DNA from: an uncultured Paracoccaceae bacterium
GTDB taxonomy: Bacteria; Pseudomonadota; Alphaproteobacteria; Rhodobacterales; Rhodobacteraceae
Reading direction: 5' to 3'
DNA: 64,000 bases
Assembly: GCA_947501555.1 (NCBI GenBank)
Contig: CANMWG010000004.1
Location: 1-64,000 of the forward strand
Positions 17,099 through 24,630 of the stretch are shown in pieces (within the stretch, counting starts at the first letter, position 1; every line of letters begins with the position of its first letter). Position numbers and translations under genes: made by a program. The notes beneath the pieces are model-generated. The model was given only the letters and a program-made list of their open reading frames with translations. It ran no database searches and was not told the origin of the DNA.

Positions 17099-17812
17099 TC
17101 AAAAACGGACAGACAAGTCCTGTAGCCAGAATGGCAAGTGATCGAGCAGCCAAATTTCGGCATAGCGATGCAGGTTGAACATTAGGGCCACGCCAAGCGT
17201 AACAAAGATAATGCCAGTGATCAGGCGCACACGCCCGGACACGCTGCGCAACCAATCACGGCGACGGCGGATGGCATTCTGTGCGCCGTAAGCCAGCATA
17301 ACAATGATCGTTGAAATGCCCAAGGCGAAGCTGAGCATCGTTGCAGCTGCCAGCCCAAGGCTTTCACCGGCCGAGGCCAAAGCAATCGCGCCGCCCAAGG
17401 TCGGGCCGACGCAAGGCACCCAAACAGCGCCTAGCAAAGCACCACCGACAAATTGACCACCCAGACCGTCCCGGTTCACGCTATCCATACCGGCATCTGC
17501 GCGGGCAGACATACCCGCAGTGACAGTGGCAAAACGGGTAGAGAACTGCGGCACCATCAAGACTAAGCCAAACAAGATCATCATCACCGCACCCGCACGG
17601 GCGACCATGACATCATCAATGCCCAGCGCTCGGCCGAAAACGGCGACAGTCATACCAACGATAACAAACGAAACGCTCATCCCAGCCGCCAAGACCAACG
17701 GACCCGCGCGACCGGCCTGCAATGCAGTTGCCAACACGATGGGTAGAACCGGCAAGACGCAGGGGTTGATCAGCGTCAAAAGCCCAGCAAGATATCCAAA
17801 CAGCAAATCCAT
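17099..17812 (-). CDS. ccdA: CcdA/DsbD-type transmembrane thiol transporter
   Basis: The 237-residue protein has six membrane helices, with a conserved Cys in NPCVLPVLP and another in WVPCVGPTLGGAI. These are the two cysteines that pass electrons from cytoplasmic thioredoxin across the membrane in the CcdA family. It precedes the exported thioredoxin-like gene in the same direction. The reading frame is complete and of normal length. Confidence 0.88.
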   Translation of the reverse strand: MDLLFGYLAGLLTLINPCVLPVLPIVLATALQAGRAGPLVLAAGMSVSFVIVGMTVAVFGRALGIDDVMVARAGAVMMILFGLVLMVPQFSTRFATVTAGMSARADAGMDSVNRDGLGGQFVGGALLGAVWVPCVGPTLGGAIALASAGESLGLAAATMLSFALGISTIIVMLAYGAQNAIRRRRDWLRSVSGRVRLITGIIFVTLGVALMFNLHRYAEIWLLDHLPFWLQDLSVRF

Positions 17813-17869
17813 GCCATTTTGTGCGTCAGCCTGGGGCGTTCTGTCAGCCCCTAAAAGTATGACAACGGG

Positions 17870-18745
17870 TCACTTTGGCGTGGGTTGCTTGGACAATTGC
17901 ACCGCCAAAATGCCCCCGGCAATGATGAAAACACCGACGATATCAAGCCATCCAACCCGTTCGCCTAACAGCGCAGCGGCAATCGCCACCCCAAAGAATG
18001 GGTTCAAAAAGTGGAAGGTAGAGGCCTTCACCATCCCAATGCGTCCAACCAACAGGAACCAGACCAACGTAGCGGCCAGCCCTGGCACAAGCGTGGTATA
18101 AGCAAAGGCCACAACCAACTGCCAATTCCAGGTCACGTCCCAAACCTCAAGGCTCAGGGCCGGGATCCACAGAAACGCACTGCCCACCAGCATTTGCAGC
18201 CCAACGATCATCAGAACATTGCCGCCCGACGACGCGCCCAGAACGGCTAGGGTTGCGATTGTAAGCGAGATCACACCGATCACGCACAAAAGGATACCAA
18301 AGACATCGACCCCGCTTTGTAACCGGGCGCCCATAATCAAAACAACACCCAGAACGCCTGCAATCAGGCCCAAAACCCCCAATGGACGGACACGAGTCCC
18401 AAAAACGACCCATCCCGTTAAAGCCACCAGCAACGGCATCGTCGAAGCAATAATCGCCGCGAGCGACGCGGGAATCGTCTGCATCGCCACAAAATTCAGC
18501 CCCAAATACAGCGAATTCTGGCAGACGCCAAAGATGACGACACCCAGCCACTGCGTCCTGCTCAAACGTGCCGATTGACCCAACGCCCAAGCAATCACTA
18601 CGCCAATAAGGCCCGAAATCAGAAACCGTAGCGCCAAGGCCGTCAACGGCGGGGCGTATTCCACGATCACGCGGGCCGACGTGAACGCAGACGACCACAT
18701 CAGCGCAAAGACAAGGCCCATTAAGACTGCTTTGATATCCATCAC
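17870..18745 (-). CDS. DMT-superfamily (EamA) transporter
   Basis: The 291-residue inner-membrane protein has ten predicted helices in two EamA repeats, starting with VLMGLVFALMWSSAFTSARV. Its second repeat has the AAALLGERVGWLDIVGVFII segment shared by drug/metabolite exporters. Substrates of this family cannot be read from sequence. It is a single gene, on the same strand as the HU gene but separated from it by a terminator. Confidence 0.85.
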   Translation of the reverse strand: MMDIKAVLMGLVFALMWSSAFTSARVIVEYAPPLTALALRFLISGLIGVVIAWALGQSARLSRTQWLGVVIFGVCQNSLYLGLNFVAMQTIPASLAAIIASTMPLLVALTGWVVFGTRVRPLGVLGLIAGVLGVVLIMGARLQSGVDVFGILLCVIGVISLTIATLAVLGASSGGNVLMIVGLQMLVGSAFLWIPALSLEVWDVTWNWQLVVAFAYTTLVPGLAATLVWFLLVGRIGMVKASTFHFLNPFFGVAIAAALLGERVGWLDIVGVFIIAGGILAVQLSKQPTPK

Positions 18746-18757
18746 ACCTCACAAGCG

Positions 18758-18787
18758 AAAAGGGCCACCAATATGGTGACCCTTTCT
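18758..18787 (-). terminator. Terminator downstream of the HU gene
   Basis: On the minus strand AAGGGTCACC and GGTGGCCCTT form a hairpin (one G-T pair) followed by TTC, 34 bp after the HU stop. Confidence 0.7.
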
Positions 18788-18820
18788 TAAATCCACTTTC
18801 GACCTATCAGGCCAAAGTGC

Positions 18821-19111
18821 TTAGCCGTTCACGCTGTCTTTCAGCGCTTTGGCGATTGTCATTTTAACAACCTTGTCAGCATCTTTCTTGATCTGCTCAC
18901 CCGTGGCAGGGTTGCGAACCATACGCTCTGGACGCTCGCGGCAATAGATTTTGCCAACACCAGGAAGTGTCACAGCACCGCCGCCAGAAACTTCTTTCGT
19001 GATAATGCCAGTCACCGCATCAAGCGCAGTCCCTGCAGCTTTTTTATCCATGCCTGTTTCATCGGCCAGTGCAGCAACAAGCTGCGCTTTTGTCATTGGT
19101 TTTGTCGCCAT
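18821..19111 (-). CDS. hupB: DNA-binding protein HU
   Basis: HU is a small nucleoid protein that bends and compacts DNA. The 96-residue product has MTKAQLVAALADETGMDKK at the start and GVGKIYCRERPERMVRNPAT, the DNA-clasping beta-arm with the RNP motif. The start is taken at 19111; nine extra upstream codons are open, but a GAGGGAGA-like ribosome site precedes the ATG at 19111. It is monocistronic with its own terminator. Confidence 0.93.
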   Translation of the reverse strand: MATKPMTKAQLVAALADETGMDKKAAGTALDAVTGIITKEVSGGGAVTLPGVGKIYCRERPERMVRNPATGEQIKKDADKVVKMTIAKALKDSVNG

Positions 19112-19243
19112 TTTACTGGTCTCCCTCGTTAGCCCCACCTATGGGGCTCTTTACCCGCTCATATAACGGTATGTTGTGGGACACCACAACGATTAGTGTA
19201 AGTTTACAAGGGAAAAACGTGCATTTTTTGCGTTTTTACAGCT

Positions 19244-20725
19244 TCAAAGGAAGGCTGTCTCCTCAAAACTACGCAATTTCCGACTATGGATGCGTTCCAA
19301 CGGCATATCACGAAGCCCTTCCATGGCACGAATTCCAATCATCAGATGGGCCGCAACCTGTGTTTTATAGAACTCTGAGGCCATTCCGGGCAGTTTCAAC
19401 TCTCCATGGAGCGGCTTGTCACTGACACACAACAACGTCCCATAAGGTACCCGGAAGCGGAACCCATTGGCTGCAATCGTGGCACTTTCCATATCCAACG
19501 CAACCGCGCGGGATTGGGACAATCTTTGCACAGGTCCCGCCTGTTCACGCAATTCCCAGTTCCGGTTGTCAATCGTGGCAACGGTGCCTGTGCGCATGAT
19601 GCGCTTCAGCTCATAGCCTTCCAGTTCGGTCACATCCGCCACAGCGGTTTCAAGTGCGATCTGGATTTCAGCCAGCGCTGGGATCGGCACCCAAATGGGC
19701 AAGTCGTCGTCCAATACGTGATCTTCACGCAGGTAAGCATGCGCCAGAACAAAATCGCCTAAACGTTGCGAGTTCCGTAGACCGGCGCAATGCCCAACCA
19801 TCAACCACGCGTGGGGACGAAGCACAGCAATATGATCCGTCGCCGTCTTGGCGTTTGACGGACCAACGCCGATGTTGACCAAGGTAATCCCACCTCCGCA
19901 TGCGCGCTTGAGATGATAGGTTGGCATCTGCGGCAGCTTCGCTGGCACAGGCAATGGCGCATCGGGGTCGGTAATCTCAACGTTCCCGGTGCTGACAAAG
20001 CTGGTATAGCCGCTGTTTGGGTCCGCCAACATCTTGCGGGCATATGCCTCAAACTCTTCCACATAGAACTGGTAGTTGGTGAACAACACATGGTTCTGGA
20101 AATGCTCAGCTGCAGTCGCTGTGTAATGGGCAAGGCGGGCGAGCGAATAATCCACGCGCTGGGCGGTAAACGGGGCCAAGGGGCGGGCACCATCAGGATA
20201 GGTAAACCCTTCGCCATTGACGATATTGTCATGCGTCGTGGTCAAATCGGGCACATCAAAACTGTCGCGCAGACTGAATTCCATCGATCCATCCTGCGGG
20301 ACGGTCAGCCCCGGATCGTTGGCCGCAGCGAAATGCACAGGCATCACCGTCTCTGACGCACCAATGATCACCGGCACACCATGGCTTTTGATCAACAAAG
20401 CGATCTGCTGCTCCAGATAGGACGCAAACAGATCAGGGCGGGTGATCGTCGTGGCATAAATGCCCGGTTCAGCCACATGGCCAAACGACAGGCGCGTATC
20501 CGTCTTGGCATAGGTAGTCGTGGTCAAGCGGATTTCGGGGTAGAATGCGCGCACCCGGGTCGCAGGCTGACCCTCCGCCAAAGCCTTCGCAAAATTGGTA
20601 GACAGAAAAGTGACCGCCGCACTGTAAAGCTCCTGCAGCCGCGCCACGGCCTTCTTGGCATCCGTGAATGCCTCAGGCTGCGGAATATTCGGTGTTTCGA
20701 TGCTCACCTGTTGCGCCATGTTCAT
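19244..20725 (-). CDS. amn: AMP nucleosidase
   Basis: Amn cleaves AMP to adenine and ribose 5-phosphate in the cytoplasm. The 493-residue protein has the N-terminal AMN domain and a C-terminal phosphorylase-like domain with VNIGVGPSNAKTATDH, GHCAGLRNSQRLGDFVLA and LDMESATIAANGFRFRVPYG. Its start overlaps the adenine deaminase stop by 4 bp (ATGA-type), so both enzymes are made together and would convert AMP through adenine to hypoxanthine. The first codons (MNMAQQ) offer two starts, 20725 and 20719. Confidence 0.93.
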   Translation of the reverse strand: MNMAQQVSIETPNIPQPEAFTDAKKAVARLQELYSAAVTFLSTNFAKALAEGQPATRVRAFYPEIRLTTTTYAKTDTRLSFGHVAEPGIYATTITRPDLFASYLEQQIALLIKSHGVPVIIGASETVMPVHFAAANDPGLTVPQDGSMEFSLRDSFDVPDLTTTHDNIVNGEGFTYPDGARPLAPFTAQRVDYSLARLAHYTATAAEHFQNHVLFTNYQFYVEEFEAYARKMLADPNSGYTSFVSTGNVEITDPDAPLPVPAKLPQMPTYHLKRACGGGITLVNIGVGPSNAKTATDHIAVLRPHAWLMVGHCAGLRNSQRLGDFVLAHAYLREDHVLDDDLPIWVPIPALAEIQIALETAVADVTELEGYELKRIMRTGTVATIDNRNWELREQAGPVQRLSQSRAVALDMESATIAANGFRFRVPYGTLLCVSDKPLHGELKLPGMASEFYKTQVAAHLMIGIRAMEGLRDMPLERIHSRKLRSFEETAFL

Positions 20726-22533
20726 GCGTTTTCCTCAAAAAGATCCGTCAATTCAAATTTGTCCACGTCGACCAAGCCAAGATCAGAGATGCGCAACGAC
20801 GGAATGACAACCAGCGCCAGCAATGAATGCTGCATATAAGCGTTGTTCAGGGTGCAGCCGCAAGCCTCCATCGCACGGACCATCTGGTCAGCCTTTGCTG
20901 CAACCTCGGCCGCAGGGCTGTCAGACATCAAGCCAGCGATCGGCAGCTCGACCAGCGCCAGCTCTGCGCCGTCTTTCCAAACAGTCACGCCGCCACCAAC
21001 ATCGCCCAAGCGGTTGGCCGCTTGCGCCATCATCGCCCGGTCGGTTCCCACGACAATCATATGATGACTGTCATGCGCCACGGTTGAGGCCATGGCCATC
21101 CGGCCCTGATACCCAAATCCCGATACGAACCCATTGGTCACATCACCCGTTGCGCGGTGCCGTTCGACCAATGCGATCTGATATGTATCATCCTTGCCCG
21201 CAACGATCCCGTCCACGACCGGCAGTTCAGCGGTCAACGCCTGTGTCGGGGCCTGATTTTCGACAACGCCAATCACCTTGGCTTTGACGAGATTGGCACC
21301 GCCGGGGGCCGCAATCGCAAAATCATCCTCGGTCAGCACCTTGCCCATACGCACTGTCTTGCGCGCAGCTTCCGGCCAATCGTAATGCGGACAATCAACA
21401 GTGATCTTGCCGTCTTTTGCCACGGTCTGGCCACGTGCGATCACTTCCTCAATCGGCAGGGTCTTCAGGTCCGAGGTCAAGATCATATCCGCCCGACGCC
21501 CGGGCGTAATGGACCCTAACTCACGCTCTAACCCGAAATGCGTCGCCGTATTGATCGTCGCCATCTGCAACGCCACCAACGGATCACAGCCACAATCAAT
21601 CGTATGCCGCACGACGCGGTTCATATGCCCGTCATTGACCAGCGTGCCCGCCATGCAATCATCCGTACACAGGATAAAGTTGCGCGGGTCGAGACCCTTT
21701 TCGGTCACCGCCGTAATCTGGCTTTCCACGTCATACCAGGCCGAGCCCAACCGCATCATCGACCGCATCCCATTGCGAACACGGGCAATGGCATCGGCCT
21801 CGGCAGTACCCTCATGATCATCGGCAGCACCGCCCGCCACATAGGCGCTAAATGGAATACCCTTGTCGGGGCTGGCATAATGCCCGCCGACAGTCTTGCC
21901 CGCGTTCATCGTCGCGGCCATCTCGGCCAGCATCTGGGGATCGCCATTAATCACGCCGGGAAAATTCATCATCTCGCCCAGACCAATAATGCCGGGCCAA
22001 GCCATGGCTTCGACCACATCCTCGGCGCTAATCTCAAACCCCGTGGTTTCCAACCCGGGGGCAGAAGGGGCACAGGACGGCATCTGCGTATAGATGTTGA
22101 TAGGCTGCATCAGCGCCTCATCATGCATCATGCGCACACCGGCCAGACCGAGCACGTTGGCGATCTCATGTGGGTCGGTGAACATGGTGGTGGTGCCATG
22201 GGGGATGACAGCCGCAGCAAACTCAGCCGGGGTCAGCATCCCGCTTTCGATATGCATATGACCGTCACACAGACCCGGGATCAAATAGCGGCCCTCGGCA
22301 TCAATCACCCGGGTATCGGGGCCAATACAATGGCTTGCATCCGGCCCCACATAAGCAAAGCGGCCCGCAGCAACAGCGACCTGCCAATCCAAGACCTCGC
22401 GGCTCTGCACATTGACCAGCTTACCGGCATGAATAACAAGATCAGCACTGTCACGCCCCGCAGCGACAGCAACCAAACGAGAGGCCGACTCAGCCCATGA
22501 TTTAAATAGAAGTTCCATCCCCAATGGTTTCAT
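20722..22533 (-). CDS. adeC: Adenine deaminase
   Basis: The 603-residue amidohydrolase converts adenine to hypoxanthine. It has LIPGLCDGHMHIESGMLTP with the metal-binding HxH, the adenine-deaminase pattern MFTDPHEIANVLGLAG, and CTDDCMAGTLVNDGHMN. The C-terminal domain ends with the MQHSLLALVVIPSLRISD segment typical of the bacterial Ade family. It is the first gene of a two-gene operon with amn. An alternative start lies five codons in (22518). Confidence 0.93.
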   Translation of the reverse strand: MKPLGMELLFKSWAESASRLVAVAAGRDSADLVIHAGKLVNVQSREVLDWQVAVAAGRFAYVGPDASHCIGPDTRVIDAEGRYLIPGLCDGHMHIESGMLTPAEFAAAVIPHGTTTMFTDPHEIANVLGLAGVRMMHDEALMQPINIYTQMPSCAPSAPGLETTGFEISAEDVVEAMAWPGIIGLGEMMNFPGVINGDPQMLAEMAATMNAGKTVGGHYASPDKGIPFSAYVAGGAADDHEGTAEADAIARVRNGMRSMMRLGSAWYDVESQITAVTEKGLDPRNFILCTDDCMAGTLVNDGHMNRVVRHTIDCGCDPLVALQMATINTATHFGLERELGSITPGRRADMILTSDLKTLPIEEVIARGQTVAKDGKITVDCPHYDWPEAARKTVRMGKVLTEDDFAIAAPGGANLVKAKVIGVVENQAPTQALTAELPVVDGIVAGKDDTYQIALVERHRATGDVTNGFVSGFGYQGRMAMASTVAHDSHHMIVVGTDRAMMAQAANRLGDVGGGVTVWKDGAELALVELPIAGLMSDSPAAEVAAKADQMVRAMEACGCTLNNAYMQHSLLALVVIPSLRISDLGLVDVDKFELTDLFEENA

Positions 22534-22606
22534 CGTTTTTGAGGAGGTTCAAGAGGATGTCGCTCGTCGATTGCATCGCTCGCAAGCCAATGGTGCAGAT
22601 CGCGTA

Positions 22607-23005
22607 TTAAATATGTCCAGAAAAGTAGTGTCCATATTCCTCAAGCAAAAAGTCGCGCGGCGGCTGATCGACACTGCAAACATGCTCCGAGCCGAAGCAA
22701 ATGATGTCGCCTTTTCTCAGGTTTAGGTTCTCCGCAATGCCAGGATCACTATCGAGGACACCGTGATAGCGATTAGCGGTTGCTTCCGACTTGGGCAACA
22801 CAATGACCCACATGCGATCGATACCACGGTCAACTAGAGTTCCGCCCTCCTCGGTTGCAATGTCAAACAACAACTTGGCGGCCATTCCGGGCAACAGACC
22901 GTTCCGGATTTCACTTTCCGGAATTTCGAACGTGTTAGGGTATGAACGATGCCGTTCCTCAGCAGATATCAATGACCAACTTGAGTCTTCTGATCTGATC
23001 TTCAC
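22607..23005 (-). CDS. DUF2185/Imm33-like protein
   Basis: This 132-residue soluble protein begins WSLISAEERHRSYPNTFEIPE and continues with LLPGMAAKLLFDI, DRMWVIVLP and LNLRKGDIICFGSEHV. I associate that order of blocks with the DUF2185/Imm33-type family, some members of which are immunity proteins to polymorphic toxins. No toxin gene is next to it, and orphan copies are common, so an immunity role is not supported by context. It lies 73 bp downstream of the adeC start on the same strand, upstream of adeC in transcription order. Confidence 0.5.
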   Translation of the reverse strand: MKIRSEDSSWSLISAEERHRSYPNTFEIPESEIRNGLLPGMAAKLLFDIATEEGGTLVDRGIDRMWVIVLPKSEATANRYHGVLDSDPGIAENLNLRKGDIICFGSEHVCSVDQPPRDFLLEEYGHYFSGHI

Positions 23006-23342
23006 TGTGGCTCCCCCTGGTCCACCTCGACCTTCCCCAAAGCCACTGCATCCGGGTTCAACCGCACAATAGTCAAGTTCAACACTGCCGCAACCGTTAC
23101 CCAGATCAAGTATCGCGCAAACGCCACCCTAGCCCAGAAATCCAGCTGCCAATGGGTCACCGTGGAACCCAGCTCAGCCGATCACAGGACCACCCTCACC
23201 GGCAATGCGTCCTTCATCCAGCGCTGCCCCGCGCAGATGCGCAAGGGCTGTCTACGTCTATCGCGACCGTCTTTGGGAAACAGGACATGCGATGCTCCAA
23301 ACTGGGTAAAACCGGCACTCCCGGACCTGCTCAGGACCACGT
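23006..23342. other. C-rich non-coding region without a recognisable gene
   Basis: About 340 bp between the DUF2185-like gene and the terminator. The plus strand is strongly C-rich. Overlapping short frames exist in all phases but none has a family resemblance or ribosome site. It may be a decayed gene. Nothing else was seen. Confidence 0.4.
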
Positions 23343-23376
23343 AAAAAGCCGCAGGGGTGCCCCCCTGCGGCTTTTC
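23343..23376 (-). terminator. Strong terminator of the cytochrome c2 gene
   Basis: A perfect 14-bp stem (AAAAGCCGCAGGGG / CCCCTGCGGCTTTT) with a 4-base loop has A/T runs on both sides and can work in both directions. It lies 21 bp after the cytochrome gene stop. Confidence 0.9.
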
Positions 23377-23396
23377 AAATTCACAACTGCCGTCGC

Positions 23397-23840
23397 TTAT
23401 TCAGCACCAAAAGTCGACAGATAGGCATATAGATCATAAGCCTGCGATTCTTGCCGGACCTGATAGGCCATCTTGCCACGGGCGCGACGGTTATCCAGCT
23501 TTTCACGCAGCCAACCTGTGGGGTCCTGCACATAGGCCACAAAATCCGCTTCCGTCCAGCGGGTGTCAGCCTCGTCTAACTCAATCAGAGCATCACTGTA
23601 ACGGTACCCTTCCAGGGAACCCATCGTGCGACCTGCGAGACCAAACAGATTGGGGCCTGTCTTGGCATTGCGGCCAGCAAGGACTTCGCCAGACGCATCA
23701 GCAACAACGTGGCATGCCACACACTGACGGTTGAACTGCTCTTCTCCGGCAGCAGGATCACCTTGGCTTGACGCATGACCATCGGCAAATGCGGGCATTG
23801 CAAAAACAGCAAAAGCCGCTGCAATTGTTAAAACTTTCAT
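23397..23840 (-). CDS. cycA: Cytochrome c2-type c-type cytochrome
   Basis: The 147-residue precursor has a signal peptide ending in MPAFADG and a class I cytochrome domain with CVACH, KTGPNLFGLAGR, and the C-terminal RARGKMAYQ segment supplying the Met ligand. The GEVLAGRNAKTGPNL and YRYSDALIEL blocks fit Rhodobacter cytochrome c2, the soluble carrier between bc1 and oxidases or reaction centres. It is monocistronic with its own terminator. The name cycA is by family; the gene is not next to bc1. Confidence 0.85.
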   Translation of the reverse strand: MKVLTIAAAFAVFAMPAFADGHASSQGDPAAGEEQFNRQCVACHVVADASGEVLAGRNAKTGPNLFGLAGRTMGSLEGYRYSDALIELDEADTRWTEADFVAYVQDPTGWLREKLDNRRARGKMAYQVRQESQAYDLYAYLSTFGAE

Positions 23841-23949
23841 GATCGTTTCCTCTTCGATCTATTTCTGTGACCGTTGCCCCAATCGGCGAGCAATGTAGCG
23901 CATCCACAGCGCCGGTCTACCCCGGAAGTAAGCGTATGAGAGATATAGG

Positions 23950-24135
23950 TCAGGCAACCGCATGAGCAAGGGCGCGCTGCATTCGCAGAACATTTAACGC
24001 ATTGATAAGGTGATCAATATCCGCATCTGAATGCAAAGGCGTCGAAGTAAAGCGCAACCGTTCCATCCCTTTGGGCAAAGTGGGATAGTTGATCGGCTGC
24101 ACATAGCAGCAATGATTGTCCGCGTCCTTCAGGAT
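23950..24135 (-). pseudogene. hemA: 3' fragment of 5-aminolevulinate synthase
   Basis: The last ~55 residues of ALA synthase are clearly readable: YVQPINYPTLPKGMERLRF, then PLHSDADIDHLINAL and a closing ALAHAVA. Upstream of YVQPIN the sequence becomes unrelated within about ten residues, so ~350 residues are missing. In Rhodobacterales hemA is full length elsewhere. This piece is a relic of a duplication or rearrangement and should be inactive. Confidence 0.85.
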
Positions 24136-24141
24136 GGTCAA

Positions 24142-24630
24142 TTATTCGTTAAACAGAGCGTCGAAATCCATGCGTCTGTCTGTCTTCTGTTGGTGGTGTC
24201 TTAGGCGCAGGAAGCATCCGACGCCAAAGTTTTCGGAACCACCATCAACCAGCAATCAGCAAGGCATATACACAGGGGCCAAAAGCGATTGTCCTTGCCT
24301 TGACAAATGGGTGGGTTCTATTGGCCAATAACACGTTTTTGGATTTCATTGATGTCGCCCAGGACATCAACGTGCGTGGACGCAGCCTATCGGGCCATTT
24401 GCAAAGGGGCAGCGTCGACCTGAAGGTCATGGTAGAAAATGCAACAAGCGCCGGGAAGATGCATATCGAAACCGCCGCTGAACTGACCCGGAATAACCGT
24501 GTCGCTTCAGCTGAGATGTTAGGACTGTTCCGCCAATCACCTTATGAGAAGCTTCGGTGGTTCGATCTTCTGAGCCGAGATAGCTAAAGCGGAAAATGCT
24601 CCGACCCGCAAAGGCCAAAGCATCTTTTTC
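24142..24630. other. Region between the hemA relic and gspD, possibly rearranged
   Basis: About 490 bp without a supported gene. The longest frame (24300-24587 plus, 95 codons) has a hydrophobic start and a helical, charged C-terminal half (KMHIETAAELTRNNRVAS), but no ribosome site, an in-frame stop two codons before its ATG, and no family I know. It is listed as doubtful and not as a gene. Confidence 0.3.

Noticed and set aside
17520-18101. 193-codon plus-strand frame opposite ccdA and the EamA gene
   Set aside because: It covers parts of two real genes on the other strand and is rich in Thr, Pro and Asn.
21538-22500. 320-codon plus-strand frame opposite adeC
   Set aside because: His/Arg/Asn-rich antisense shadow of a clear enzyme gene.
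24300-24587. 95-codon frame upstream of gspD
   Set aside because: No ribosome site, an in-frame stop two codons before its start, and no known family; kept only as a note in the gap entry.
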